From Micromonospora halotolerans (lineage in GTDB: Bacteria > Actinomycetota > Actinomycetes > Mycobacteriales > Micromonosporaceae), in assembly GCF_032108445.1 (NCBI RefSeq), contig NZ_CP134876.1, positions 124,001 to 188,000 on the forward strand: a stretch of 64,000 nucleotides of DNA, read 5' to 3'. Positions 45,947 through 54,357 of the stretch are shown here, piece by piece. Each line of letters starts with the position of its first letter. The first letter of the stretch is position 1. The notes beneath the pieces were generated by a model. The model was not told where the DNA came from. It ran no database searches and saw only the letters and a list, made by a program, of their open reading frames with translations. The translations under genes were made by a program, and so were the position numbers.

Positions 45947-46873
45947 TCAGGCGGAGGCGGTCAGCCAGGACGGGAGGGGTTCGCGGGCGGCGAGCCAGCC
46001 GTCCGGGACCCCGCCCGGGGTGCCGACCCCGGTGTGCGCGGCCACCACGCCGCCGGCGATCGCCGCCGTGGTGTCCACGTCCCCGCCCGCCTCGACGCAG
46101 GCGCGGATCGCCGCCGGATAGTCGTGCAGGTGGGTGGCGGCCACCCAGAGCGTGAAGGGAACGGTGTCCTGCGCGGTCACCCGGGAGCCGTTGCCCAGCG
46201 CCTCGGCGACCTCGCCGGCCGGGTGGCCGAGCAGCGCGGCGGCCCGGCGTACGCCCCGGTGCACCTCGCCGGCCGAATCGACGGCGCCGGCCACCACGGT
46301 GAGCAGCCGGGCCGGCTCGGGGCGGACCCCGTCCAGCCGGGCCCGCGCGGCCAGCGAGGCGGCCACCGCCACGGCGACCGCACCGGCGATCCCCTCCGGG
46401 TGCGCGTGGGTCACCTCGGCCGAGGCGCGGGCCTGGTCGGCGGCGCGCCGGGTGGAGTCGGCGTACCAGGCGCCGAGCGGGGCCACCCGCATGGCCGCGC
46501 CGTTGCCGCAGGAGCCCTGACCGTCGAACGCGGACGCGGCCGCCACCGGCCACGGCGTGCCGGCGCGGATCACTTCGAGCAGTTCCACGGCGCCGGCGCC
46601 GTAACGGCGGGCCGGGTCGTAGTGCGCCGCGAAGGCGAGCGCGAGGGCGTCCCGGTCCACCCGTCCGTGCGCGGCCAGCACGGTGAGCACCGAGCAGGCC
46701 ATTTCGGTGTCGTCGCTCCACGGCCACGGGCCGTGCGGCAGCGCGTCGGCCCAGGCGGCGGCCGCGCTGCCCGGCACGAAGAACCGCGCGCCGAGGGCGT
46801 CGCCGACCGACAGGCCGGCCAGCGCGTCGCGCGCGAGCGTGAGGCGGGTGTCGGGGAAGAGAGTGAACGCCAT
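45947..46873 (-). CDS. ADP-ribosylglycohydrolase family protein
   Basis: A 308-residue DraG/ARH-type hydrolase. Metal-binding motifs are PWSDDTEMA near the N-terminus and GGDVDTTAAIAGG near the C-terminus. GLSVGDALGARF starts the fold. Such enzymes remove ADP-ribose from proteins, nucleic acids or small molecules using a dinuclear metal centre. No ADP-ribosyltransferase is adjacent. The ATG is at 46873; it is divergent from an OmpR-type regulator. Confidence 0.92.
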   Translation of the reverse strand: MAFTLFPDTRLTLARDALAGLSVGDALGARFFVPGSAAAAWADALPHGPWPWSDDTEMACSVLTVLAAHGRVDRDALALAFAAHYDPARRYGAGAVELLEVIRAGTPWPVAAASAFDGQGSCGNGAAMRVAPLGAWYADSTRRAADQARASAEVTHAHPEGIAGAVAVAVAASLAARARLDGVRPEPARLLTVVAGAVDSAGEVHRGVRRAAALLGHPAGEVAEALGNGSRVTAQDTVPFTLWVAATHLHDYPAAIRACVEAGGDVDTTAAIAGGVVAAHTGVGTPGGVPDGWLAAREPLPSWLTASA

Positions 46874-46946
46874 CGTCGTCCCAGCTTGCCCGGTTCGCAG
46901 GAGCGCCGCAACGCGATCAACTTGCCACGCCGAGTACGGTGCTGAC

Positions 46947-47636
46947 GTGGCAACCGTCCTCCTGGTCGAAGACGACCACGTCGTACGCGGTGCGATGTTG
47001 CGGTCCCTGACCGACCGGGGGCACGCGGTGCACGCCGTCGGCACGGCGCTGGACGCGCTGCGCCGGGTCGCCGCCGAGACACCCGACCTCGTGGTGCTCG
47101 ACCTCGGCCTGCCCGACCTGGACGGCTCCGACGCGCTGCGGATGCTGCGCGGCATCACCGACGTGCCGATCATCATCGCGACCGCCCGGGACGACGAGCA
47201 GTCGGTGGTCCGGCTGCTGCGTGCGGGCGCCGACGACTACATGGTCAAGCCGTTCACCGGCGCCCACCTGGATGCCCGGATCACCACCGTGCTGCGCCGG
47301 GCCGGCCGGGCCAGCCGCACCGTCCAGCCGGCCGTGCACACGGTCGGCGGCCTGCGGGTGGACGTGGGCGAGCGCAGCGCCGTGCTGGACGGCGAACCCC
47401 TGGCCCTGACCCGCAAGGAATTCGACCTGCTGGCGTATCTCGCCGCACGTCCCGGCCGGGTAGTGTCCCGGCGGGAACTCTTGGAGGAGGTATGGCGGCA
47501 GCCCTCGGTCGGCGAGGACCAGACCATCGACGTTCACCTCTACTGGCTCCGCCGCAAAATGGGCGAGTCCGCGGCGAAGCCGCGTTACCTGCGCACCGTG
47601 CGGGGGGTCGGCTTCCGGCTGGTGGCGCCGGACTGA
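46947..47636 (+). CDS. OmpR/PhoB-type response regulator
   Basis: A 229-residue regulator. The receiver has LLVEDDHVVR, the phospho-acceptor Asp in VVLDLGLPDLDG, and MVKPFTG. The winged helix has LTRKEFDLLAYLAARPGRVV and RTVRGVGFRLV. GTG at 46947 directly precedes ATVLLVEDD. TACGGT (46934-46939) lies seven bases upstream, predicting a leaderless mRNA. It pairs with the following kinase. Confidence 0.94.
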   Translation: MATVLLVEDDHVVRGAMLRSLTDRGHAVHAVGTALDALRRVAAETPDLVVLDLGLPDLDGSDALRMLRGITDVPIIIATARDDEQSVVRLLRAGADDYMVKPFTGAHLDARITTVLRRAGRASRTVQPAVHTVGGLRVDVGERSAVLDGEPLALTRKEFDLLAYLAARPGRVVSRRELLEEVWRQPSVGEDQTIDVHLYWLRRKMGESAAKPRYLRTVRGVGFRLVAPD

Positions 47637-47665
47637 GGCACTCGCTGGCCTGGCTCACGGCCGGC

Positions 47666-49054
47666 ATGTGCAGCCTCGTGGCGCTCGCCTTCCTGATCCC
47701 GCTCGGGATCACCCTGTCCGACCAGGCGCGGGAGGAGAAGCTGGCCGACGCGGCCCGGCGCAGCGCGCTGGTCACCGGGGCGCTCGCGGTCAGCACCGAC
47801 CCGGAGATCGTCCGCCGGGCCGTGGCGGCCAGCGGCGACGACCCGGCGCTGCGGCCCGTCGTACACGGGATCGGGGTCGACGAGGGCGCGGGCCGTGCCG
47901 ACGCGGCGGCGCTGGAACGGGCCGCCGCCGAGCGGCGTTCGGTGGTCAGCGACGTGCCCGGCGGCGTCCTCCGGCTGGACCCGGTGGTGCTCGGCGACCG
48001 CGTCGCCGTGGTGGAGGTCTTCGTACCGGACGAGGTGCTCGACGCCGGCGGCGGCGGGCGGTGGCTGCTGCTGCTCGCGGTGGCGCTGGCGCTGGTCGGC
48101 GCCGCGGTGATCGTGGTGGACCGGGTGGCCGCCCGGGCCGTCGACGCGACCGGCGAGCTGGTGAAGGCGGCCCTCGCGGTCGGCGACGGCGAGCTGGGCG
48201 TCCGGGTCGAGCCGACCGGGCCGCGGGAGCTGGCCGAGGCCGGGCACGCGTTCAACCGGATGGCGGAACGGCTGGTCGCGCTCCGCGCCGACGAGCGGGA
48301 ACTCGTGGCCGACCTGTCGCACCGGCTGCGGACGCCGCTGACCGCGCTGCGCCTGGACGCCGAGGCGCTGGAGTCCGACGACACCAGCATCGGCACGTTC
48401 AGCGAGGCGGAGCTGGACCGCCGCCGGGGCATCCGGCGGATCCGGCAGGCCATCGTGACCCTGGAGGGCGAGGTCGACCAGCTGATCACGACCACCCGCA
48501 AGGCGGTCAGCCAGGAGACCGGGCCGGCGACCTGCGACGTCAGCGAGGTGGTCCGGGACCGGATGGTCTTCTGGTCGGCCCTCGCCGGCGACCAGAACCG
48601 GCCGCACCGGGTGGTGGGCGCGCAGCTGCGGATCCCGGCGCCGGTGCCCCGGGCCGAGCTGGCCGCCGCGCTGGACGCGGTCATCGGCAACGTCTTCCGC
48701 TACACCCCGCAGGGCACGGCGTTCGAGGTGGCGGTGAGCCGGCGCGACGGCTGGGTGGCGATCCGGATCGACGACGCCGGCCCGGGGATCACCGACCCGG
48801 ACCGGGCGCTGCGCCGGGGCGCCAGCGACCAGGGCTCCACGGGCCTGGGGCTGGACATCGCCAAGCGGGTCGCGTTGCAGGCGAACGGTTCGGTGAGCAT
48901 CGACCGGGCCCGGCTGGGCGGGGCCAGCGTGGTGATGCTGCTGGCCGATCCGGAGGCGACGCCCCGGCAGGTCAACCGGTTCGGCCTGGTCGGCCGGATG
49001 GCCCGCGACGCCCGGGAGCCGCGGGCCGGCCGGCGCTGGCCGCGCCCGCGCTGA
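47666..49054 (+). CDS. Two-component sensor histidine kinase
   Basis: At least 462 residues. The open frame extends left through the response-regulator stop, and a CTG at 47633 overlapping that stop would add RHSLAWLTAG before the first membrane helix; the ATG at 47666 is the first ordinary start. Order: helix (SLVALAFLIPLGIT), ~110-residue extracellular region, second helix (LLLLAVALALVGAAVIVVD), HAMP, H-box (LVADLSHRLRTPLTALRLDA), then HATPase (AVIGNVFRYTP, DDAGPGITD, STGLGLDIA). The N-box has VIGNVFRYTP in place of NLLxNA, as in many actinobacterial kinases. Ligand unknown. Confidence 0.9.
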   Translation: MCSLVALAFLIPLGITLSDQAREEKLADAARRSALVTGALAVSTDPEIVRRAVAASGDDPALRPVVHGIGVDEGAGRADAAALERAAAERRSVVSDVPGGVLRLDPVVLGDRVAVVEVFVPDEVLDAGGGGRWLLLLAVALALVGAAVIVVDRVAARAVDATGELVKAALAVGDGELGVRVEPTGPRELAEAGHAFNRMAERLVALRADERELVADLSHRLRTPLTALRLDAEALESDDTSIGTFSEAELDRRRGIRRIRQAIVTLEGEVDQLITTTRKAVSQETGPATCDVSEVVRDRMVFWSALAGDQNRPHRVVGAQLRIPAPVPRAELAAALDAVIGNVFRYTPQGTAFEVAVSRRDGWVAIRIDDAGPGITDPDRALRRGASDQGSTGLGLDIAKRVALQANGSVSIDRARLGGASVVMLLADPEATPRQVNRFGLVGRMARDAREPRAGRRWPRPR

Positions 49055-49200
49055 ACCGGTGGCTGTGGGCCGCCGCAAGTCTTCCTTAGGTGTCGGTTAA
49101 CGACGGCCACGACGCCGGGTCGGGCTGTCAGGATCAGGACCGAACCCATCAGTTCCGCCGCCCGGGGACGCCCCGTAACACCTCCGGTCGGCGGAGCAGT

Positions 49201-49248
49201 GCGCGCGGCGGGAGTTCGGTCCCCCCACACCTCGCTCCCGCCGCGCGC
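49201..49248 (+). terminator. Large hairpin after the two-component system
   Basis: GCGCGCGGCGGGAG-N20-CTCCCGCCGCGCGC, a perfect 14-bp stem in the 237-base gap (49055-49291). It probably terminates the two-component operon or forms the leader of the next small gene. Nothing else is recognised in this gap. Confidence 0.5.
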
Positions 49249-49291
49249 CGCTTCTCCCGTCGAGCCGCACCCCGGGCGTGAGGTGACCGTG

Positions 49292-49567
49292 ATGACGCCG
49301 ACCGTCAGCCGCCTGCTCCGCTGGGCCGCCGTGATCGGCCTCGGCGTCGCCCTCACGCTCGCCGCCTGGCAGGACCCGGTGCACGCGGACGGCCCCGGCC
49401 GGTCCGCCGACGAGCTGCCCGGTGCCGCGGTCGCCCTGGCCGCGGTGGTGGGGTTCGGGCTGGCCCTGGCCGGGCGGCGCCGGCCGCTGCGGGTGTCCCG
49501 GCGGCCGGTGCCGTCCCGTCCGCTCAGCGCGTCGCGGCCGCCAGGTACGCGTCGATCTCGCCGCTGA
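49292..49567 (+). CDS. Small membrane protein, 91 residues
   Basis: Two hydrophobic segments are visible: LLRWAAVIGLGVALTLAAW (~8-26) and AAVALAAVVGFGLALAGRR (~45-62), followed by an Arg/Ser/Pro tail. GAGGTGACC precedes the ATG. The 3' end overlaps the convergent adenosine deaminase gene by 44 bases. I do not recognise the family. Confidence 0.6.
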   Translation: MTPTVSRLLRWAAVIGLGVALTLAAWQDPVHADGPGRSADELPGAAVALAAVVGFGLALAGRRRPLRVSRRPVPSRPLSASRPPGTRRSRR

Positions 49568-50549
49568 TCCGGGCCTGCTCCCCCGGCTCCAGGAACGCGG
49601 CCGTCACCGCGTCGCGGGCCAGCGCGGCCACCCCGGCCGGGTCGAGGCGCAGCAGCCGGGCGGCCACCGCGTACTCGTCGTTGAGCGTGGTGCCGAACAT
49701 CGGCGGGTCGTCGGAGTTGACGGTGACCAGCACGCCGGCCTCGACGAGCTGCGGCAGCGGGTGCTCCTCGATGGTCGCCACGGCCCGGGTCCGCACGTTG
49801 GAGGTGGGGCACACCTCCAGCGGGATCCGCCGCTCGGCCAGGTGGGCGAGCAACGCCGGGTCGAGGGCGGCGGAGATGCCGTGCCCGATGCGCTCGGCGC
49901 CCAGCTCGCGCAGCGCGTCCCAGACGGTCTCCGGGCCGGTGGTCTCGCCGGCGTGCGGCACCGATCGCAGGCCGGCCGCCCGGGCCTGGTCGAAGTACGG
50001 CTTGAACTGCGGCCGCGGCACCCCGATCTCCGGGCCGCCCAGGCCGAAGCTGATCAGCCCGTCGGGCCGCTCGTCGAGGGCGATCCGCAGGGTCTGCTCG
50101 GCGGCCGGCAGCCCGGCCTCGCCGGGGATGTCGAAGCACCAGCGCAGCGCGATGCCGAAGTCTGCCTCGGCCCGCTTGCGGGCGTCCTCGATCGCCTCGC
50201 AGAAGGCCGGCGCCGGGATCCCCCGGTGCACGTGGGAGTACGGCGTGACGGTCAGCTCGGCGTACCGGACCTGCTGGCGGGCCAGCTCCCGGGCCACCTC
50301 GTGGGTGAGCAGCCAGACGTCGTCGGCGTCCCGGATGAGGTCCACCACGCTCAGGTAGACCTCGATGAAGTGGGCGAAGTCGCGGAACGCGAAGTAGTCG
50401 GCGAGCGCCTCCGGGTCGGCCGGGACGGGGGTGCGCCCCTCGTGCCGGGCGGCCAGCTCGGCCACGATCCGGGGCGAGGCGGAGCCGACGTGGTGCACGT
50501 GCAGCTCCACCTTGGGCAGTCCGGCGATGAAGGTGGGCAGGTCGGTCAC
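49524..50549 (-). CDS. Adenosine deaminase
   Basis: A 341-residue amidohydrolase converting adenosine to inosine (or a related aminopurine deaminase). Zinc and catalytic residues are visible: KVELHVHH (H17, H19), SVPHAGETTGPETVW (His and Glu), RIGHGISA and TVNSDDPPMFGTTLNDEY (Asp pair). The GTG overlaps the methyltransferase stop. HVHHVGS, where classical ADA has HxHLDG, suggests some divergence at the purine pocket. Confidence 0.93.
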   Translation of the reverse strand: MTDLPTFIAGLPKVELHVHHVGSASPRIVAELAARHEGRTPVPADPEALADYFAFRDFAHFIEVYLSVVDLIRDADDVWLLTHEVARELARQQVRYAELTVTPYSHVHRGIPAPAFCEAIEDARKRAEADFGIALRWCFDIPGEAGLPAAEQTLRIALDERPDGLISFGLGGPEIGVPRPQFKPYFDQARAAGLRSVPHAGETTGPETVWDALRELGAERIGHGISAALDPALLAHLAERRIPLEVCPTSNVRTRAVATIEEHPLPQLVEAGVLVTVNSDDPPMFGTTLNDEYAVAARLLRLDPAGVAALARDAVTAAFLEPGEQARISGEIDAYLAAATR

Positions 50550-51373
50550 AGGTTCTCCTCTGCGCGGGCGCCGGTGCGGGCCACCACGAAGATCCGGCGG
50601 AACGGGAAGTACACCTGACCCTGCCGCACCGGGTACGCCCCGGCGAGGCGTACCCCCAGCTCGGCGCGGAAGTCGGCCCAGCCGGCGGCGTCGAGCGCGG
50701 CGCGGACCGGGCGCAGCGCCGTCCCCTCCATCCAGCTCAGCACCGGGTGGTCGCCGCCGGCGGCCGGGAGCAGGTGCACGTAGGTAGTCTCCCAGGCGTC
50801 CACGGCGCAGCCGGCACCGACCAGCAGCGCGGCGTAGTCGACCGGGTCCTCGACGGGCGCCTCGCGCAGCAGCGGGGCGAGGGTGTCCCGCCACCGGTCC
50901 CGCCCGGCGACCTCCCGCAGCGCCCGGTGCGACGGGGCGGCGAAGTTCCCCGGCACCTGGAACGCCAGCCAGGCGCCGGCCGGCAGGGTGGCGGCCCAGC
51001 GGGTGAGCAGTTCCTGATGGCCGGGCACCCACTGGAGCACCGCGTTGCAGACGACCACGTCGACGTCGGGCTCCGGATGCCAGGACCGCACGTCGCCGAC
51101 CGAGAAGGAGACCGGCTCGGCCAGGACGCCGGTCCCGGCCAGGCTGCGGACCCGGGCCAGGGCGCGGGCCCGTGCGATCATCTCGGCGGAGGAGTCCAGG
51201 CCGGCGATCCGGCTGTCCGGCCAGCGGCCGGCGAGGCTCGTGGTCAGGGTGCCCGGGCCGCAGCCGAGGTCGACGACCGCGCGGGGCCGCTCCGCCGGGA
51301 CCCGGGCCAGCAGGTCGTGGAAGGGGCGGGAGCGCTCGTCGCCGTAGCGCAGGTAGGTGCTCGGGTCCCACAT
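50546..51373 (-). CDS. Trans-aconitate 2-methyltransferase-like SAM methyltransferase
   Basis: A 275-residue class I methyltransferase. MWDPSTYLRYGDERSRPFHD at the start is the Tam (trans-aconitate methyltransferase) signature. SAM motif I is VVDLGCGPGTLTTSL, and VVCNAVLQWVPGHQELL is motif post-II. It may methylate trans-aconitate, an inhibitor of the citrate cycle. It is upstream of and overlaps the adenosine deaminase gene. Confidence 0.9.
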   Translation of the reverse strand: MWDPSTYLRYGDERSRPFHDLLARVPAERPRAVVDLGCGPGTLTTSLAGRWPDSRIAGLDSSAEMIARARALARVRSLAGTGVLAEPVSFSVGDVRSWHPEPDVDVVVCNAVLQWVPGHQELLTRWAATLPAGAWLAFQVPGNFAAPSHRALREVAGRDRWRDTLAPLLREAPVEDPVDYAALLVGAGCAVDAWETTYVHLLPAAGGDHPVLSWMEGTALRPVRAALDAAGWADFRAELGVRLAGAYPVRQGQVYFPFRRIFVVARTGARAEENL

Positions 51374-51386
51374 GACAGCCTCCAAA

Positions 51387-51415
51387 CCGTACGTACGTCT
51401 TGCTAGACGGTACGG
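51387..51415. promoter_or_regulatory. Imperfect inverted repeat upstream of the methyltransferase
   Basis: CCGTAC-GTACGTCT, four bases, then AGACGGTACGG, with GTACGTAC inside the left arm. It lies 14-42 bases upstream of the leftward ATG at 51373 and 43-71 bases before the divergent aldo/keto reductase, so one regulator could affect both. Confidence 0.45.
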
Positions 51416-51457
51416 CCCGGCGGGCGTCCCGGCAAGCGGCTCACTAGGCTCGACCGG

Positions 51458-52441
51458 GTGGAACAGCGCAGCTTCGACCGGCTCGGCCGGCACGTCGGCA
51501 TCATCGGACTCGGCGCCTGGCAGCTCGGCGCGGACTGGGGCGAGGTCAGCGAGAGCACCGCCCTCGACGTCCTGGGCGCCGCCGTCGACGCCGGGGTCAC
51601 CTTCCTGGACACCGCCGACGTGTACGGCGACGGCCGCAGCGAGCAGCTCATCGGCCGGTTCCTGCGCGCGCGCCCCGGGCACGGGCTGACCGTGGCCACC
51701 AAGATGGGCCGGCGGGTGCCGCAGACGCCGGAGGCGTACACCCTGGACAACTTCCGGACCTGGACCGACCGGTCCCGGGCCAACCTCGGCGTGGACACCC
51801 TCGACCTGGTGCAGCTGCACTGCCCGCCCACCGCGGTCTTCGCCGACGACCGGGTCTTCGACGCCCTGGACACCCTGGTCGCCGAGGAACGGATCGCCGG
51901 GTACGGGGTCAGCGTCGAGACCACCGACCAGGCGCTCACCGCGATCGCCCGGCCGGGCGTGGCCAGCGTGCAGATCATCCTCAACGCGGTGCGGCACAAG
52001 CCCCTGGAGCGGGTGCTGCCCGAGGCCGCGAAGGCCGGCGTCGGCATCATCGCCCGGGTGCCGCTGGCCAGCGGCCTGCTCTCCGGCCGGTACGACGAGC
52101 ACACCACCTTCGCGCCGGACGACCACCGCACCTTCAACCGGCACGGCGAGTCCTTCGACGTCGGCGAGACCTTCTCCGGCGTCGACTACGACCTCGGCCT
52201 GTCGGCGGTGCGCCGGCTCGCGCCGCTGGTCGGCGAGGGCCGGACGATGGCCCAGTTCGCGCTCCGCTGGATCCTCGACCAGCCCGGCGTCACCGTGGTC
52301 ATCCCGGGCGCGCGCACCGCCGAGCAGGCCCGGCGCAACGCCGCCGCGGCCGACCTGCCGCCGCTGACCGAGGTGGAGCTGGCCGCCGTCCGCGCCACCT
52401 ATGACGAGCTGATCCGCCCGCAGGTGCACGACCGGTGGTGA
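51458..52441 (+). CDS. Aldo/keto reductase
   Basis: A 327-residue oxidoreductase, similar to the general stress AKRs. The tetrad is seen in VTFLDTADVYGDGRSEQLIG (Asp, Tyr), VATKMGRR (Lys) and VQLHCPPT (His). VVIPGARTAEQARRNAAA is the cofactor motif. The GTG start has TAGGCT (51445-51450) seven bases upstream, so it is probably leaderless. Substrate unknown. Confidence 0.92.
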   Translation: MEQRSFDRLGRHVGIIGLGAWQLGADWGEVSESTALDVLGAAVDAGVTFLDTADVYGDGRSEQLIGRFLRARPGHGLTVATKMGRRVPQTPEAYTLDNFRTWTDRSRANLGVDTLDLVQLHCPPTAVFADDRVFDALDTLVAEERIAGYGVSVETTDQALTAIARPGVASVQIILNAVRHKPLERVLPEAAKAGVGIIARVPLASGLLSGRYDEHTTFAPDDHRTFNRHGESFDVGETFSGVDYDLGLSAVRRLAPLVGEGRTMAQFALRWILDQPGVTVVIPGARTAEQARRNAAAADLPPLTEVELAAVRATYDELIRPQVHDRW

Positions 52442-52532
52442 CCCCGGACCGGCGGCCCGTCGGCGCGGCGTCGCCCCGGGCCGGCGGCCGCGGGCATGCT
52501 GGAGCCGGGCGTACGTCGGCGGAGGGGGCACG

Positions 52533-52730
52533 ATGAGGGGCTGGTTCCGGCTCACCGTGGGGCTGCTGGCCGTGGTGCTCGGTGCCCTGTGGACCGTGAC
52601 GGGCCTGGGCCGCGTCGAGGGCAGCGTCCTGACCGGTCACCGGATCTGGGCGGTCGCCGGCCCGGTGCTGGTCCTCATCGGACTCGTCGCGCTGTGGTTC
52701 GGGTTGCGGGCCCGGCGCCGGCGCGGCTGA
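52533..52730 (+). CDS. Small two-helix membrane protein, 65 residues
   Basis: GGAGGGGGC precedes the ATG. Two membrane helices, FRLTVGLLAVVLGALWTVTG and IWAVAGPVLVLIGLVALWFG, are separated by a short loop (LGRVEGSVLTG), and the C-terminus is RARRRRG. Proteins of this size and shape are common in actinobacteria; the function is unknown. Confidence 0.75.
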   Translation: MRGWFRLTVGLLAVVLGALWTVTGLGRVEGSVLTGHRIWAVAGPVLVLIGLVALWFGLRARRRRG

Positions 52731-52755
52731 GCCCCGGCGGGTCCACAGTGCGGAA

Positions 52756-52787
52756 AAGCCCCGCCTCCCGGAAGGGACGCGGGGCTT
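52756..52787 (-). terminator. Rho-independent-like terminator of cspA
   Basis: Read on the minus strand: AAGCCCCGC ... GCGGGGCTT with an additional CCC/GGG pair inside, directly followed by TTCC; the arms lie at 52756-52764 and 52779-52787. It is 37 bases beyond the cspA stop and has the U-rich flank expected. Confidence 0.78.
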
Positions 52788-52823
52788 CTGCACACCGGCC
52801 GGCGCGGCCGGTGCTCCGACAGC

Positions 52824-53027
52824 TCAGATGGGGCGGACCTGCTCGGCCTGCGGACCCTTCTGACCCTGGGCGATCTCGAACTCCACCCGCTGGTTCTCCT
52901 CCAGCGTGCGGTAGCCGCTGGACTGGATGGCCGAGAAGTGGACGAACACGTCAGCACCCCCGCCGTCGACGGTGATGAAGCCGAAGCCCTTGTCAGCGTT
53001 GAACCACTTCACGGTTCCCTGCGCCAT
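52824..53027 (-). CDS. Cold shock protein (CspA family)
   Basis: A 67-residue single cold-shock domain. RNP1 is KGFGFI (13-18) and RNP2 is VFVHF (27-31). It begins [20 protein letters not shown], like actinobacterial CspA/CspB. It binds single-stranded RNA/DNA and melts mRNA structure. A very strong ribosome site (AGAAGGAG) stands eight bases before the ATG. It is transcribed alone, with a terminator behind it. Confidence 0.98.
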   Translation of the reverse strand: MAQGTVKWFNADKGFGFITVDGGGADVFVHFSAIQSSGYRTLEENQRVEFEIAQGQKGPQAEQVRPI

Positions 53028-53263
53028 GTGTATCTCCTTCTAAAACTGGCGGCCGAGCACGCCGTGCGGCCGATTGGCCGTTTTCGAGCAGCGGCGCCTG
53101 AGGCGGCCCCCGGTGAAGGAGACTTCTCTCAACCCACGCGTCTCTCAACAGCGTGAGACAGCAAACCACGTACGCAAAAACTTCGCACAGCCTACCGGAC
53201 GAAATTCTCCGACATGTGACCTGACGGATGCGGTAGATCCACTGGCCGGGCCGGTCGGGCCGT
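53028..53263 (-). promoter_or_regulatory. Long upstream region / probable leader of cspA
   Basis: No gene fits here. On the minus strand it holds AT-richer sequence (53160-53220), a likely promoter, then a TCTCTCAAC direct repeat (plus-strand 53125-53133 and 53141-53149), GC-rich hairpins including GGCC-N4-GGCC, and the AGAAGGAG ribosome site. Cold-shock genes often have long structured leaders; the exact start is unknown. Confidence 0.5.
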
Positions 53264-53264
53264 G

Positions 53265-53304
53265 CGAAAGGCCCCTGTCCATCGAGGTGGAAAGGGGCCT
53301 TTCG
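53265..53304 (-). terminator. Hairpin terminator of the small membrane-protein operon
   Basis: CGAAAGGCCCCT-N16-AGGGGCCTTTCG, a perfect 12-bp stem with inner TCCA/TGGA pairing. It is 12 bases beyond the leftward stop at 53316. Confidence 0.75.
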
Positions 53305-53315
53305 TGCGTATGGAA

Positions 53316-53588
53316 TCAGTCGGGCCAGCGGCCGGTGAGCCGGCGTACGCCGACCGCCCCGCCCCGGTCCACGGCGGCCCGGACGACCGCGAAGATGGCC
53401 CCCTGCAACGCCGCGGCGGCGAGGATCTCGCCCCAGCGGCGGTCCTCGTCGGTCGCGATGGGCGCCTCGCCGTCGCCGGCCGTCATCTTCCAGACCTGCC
53501 GGAAGATGACACCGGCGACGGTGCCGGCGGCTAGACCCATCAGCACCCCGACCGGCTTGTAGACAACCCTGCCGATGCCCTTGCTCAC
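53316..53588 (-). CDS. DUF4235 family membrane protein
   Basis: A 90-residue protein starting SKGIGRVVYKPVGVLMGLAA with a second hydrophobic segment ILAAAALQGAIFAVVRAAVD and ending VGVRRLTGRWPD, matching DUF4235. GTG start overlaps the stop of the DUF3618 gene (GTGA). It is the last gene of a three-gene coupled operon. The function is unknown; the group is probably envelope related. Confidence 0.85.
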   Translation of the reverse strand: MSKGIGRVVYKPVGVLMGLAAGTVAGVIFRQVWKMTAGDGEAPIATDEDRRWGEILAAAALQGAIFAVVRAAVDRGGAVGVRRLTGRWPD

Positions 53589-53926
53589 CTGCGCCTCCCA
53601 CGGACGATCAGCAGCACCACCGCGGTGGCCACCGCGCCGGCCGCGACGGCCGCCCACGGCACCGGGTTGCGCCCGACCGCCCCGCCCTTCTCGTACGCCT
53701 GCGCCCGGACCAGCCGGGCCTTCTCCGCCGCCTGCCCGCGCACCCGGGCCACGGTCAGCGCCGCCTGCTTGCGCATCCGCACCTTCGCCTGCTCGGCGGA
53801 GTGCCGCACCAGGGCCTTGACGTCGGCCCGGGCGGCGAGCAGTTCCATCGTCTCACCCAACTCCACCCGGGTCCGGCGGATCTCCTCCCGGAGTGCCGCC
53901 ACGTCCCCGGTTCCGTTGCCGGTCAT
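53585..53926 (-). CDS. DUF3618 family protein
   Basis: A 113-residue protein. The N-terminal LREEIRRTRVELGETMELLA is the DUF3618 signature. A basic amphipathic helical region (KVRMRKQAALTVARVRGQAA) follows, then one C-terminal membrane helix (WAAVAAGAVATAVVLLIVRG). It is coupled to both neighbours by overlapping start/stop codons. The function is unknown. Confidence 0.87.
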   Translation of the reverse strand: MTGNGTGDVAALREEIRRTRVELGETMELLAARADVKALVRHSAEQAKVRMRKQAALTVARVRGQAAEKARLVRAQAYEKGGAVGRNPVPWAAVAAGAVATAVVLLIVRGRRR

Positions 53927-54357
53927 CCCCGCCTCCCGTCCTTCACCGCGGCGGTGACGGTGTCCACGTCCGCCCGGACGCTGCGGACCGTCGCCTCCGG
54001 CACCGGCGGGACGGCACGGCTGACCTGCTTCTTGCCGACCAGCGCCAGGACGCCGGCGAGCAGGAAGAGCGCCACCGCGACGATGAGCGCGGCGAGCCAC
54101 GCCGGCATGACCAGATCCAGCAGCAGGATCACGGTGGCGACCAGCGCGCCGGCGCCGTAGAGGGCCATCACCCCGCCGCCGCCGAACAGACCGATCCCGA
54201 TCCCGGCGTGCTTGCCCTTCTGGGTCAGTTCCGCCCGGGCCAGCGCCAGCTCGTCCCGCACCAGGCGGGTGACCTGTTCGGTGGCCCGCTGCACCAGTTC
54301 CGCGGTGGACGGCTCCTGCCCGGTCCGGGACGCGCTGCGACTCGCGACGTCAGCCAT
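53923..54357 (-). CDS. Actinobacterial holin-superfamily-3 membrane protein (not phage)
   Basis: A 144-residue protein. STAELVQRATEQVTRLVRDE and LALARAELTQKGKHAGIG precede two membrane helices (GGVMALYGAGALVATVILLL and MPAWLAALIVAVALFLLAGV). This is the Phage_holin_3_6/DUF1469 type that sits with DUF3618 and DUF4235 genes in actinobacterial chromosomes. First gene of the operon. It is not evidence of a prophage: no other phage genes are near. Confidence 0.87.
   Translation of the reverse strand: MADVASRSASRTGQEPSTAELVQRATEQVTRLVRDELALARAELTQKGKHAGIGIGLFGGGGVMALYGAGALVATVILLLDLVMPAWLAALIVAVALFLLAGVLALVGKKQVSRAVPPVPEATVRSVRADVDTVTAAVKDGRRG

Noticed and set aside
49201..49248. Small regulatory RNA based on the large hairpin.
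   Set aside because: A simple terminator or leader hairpin explains it; no promoter or second structure is visible.
53923..54357. Holin-like protein as a sign of prophage.
   Set aside because: The family occurs in normal actinobacterial operons with DUF3618 and DUF4235, and no phage structural, lysis or integrase gene is nearby.
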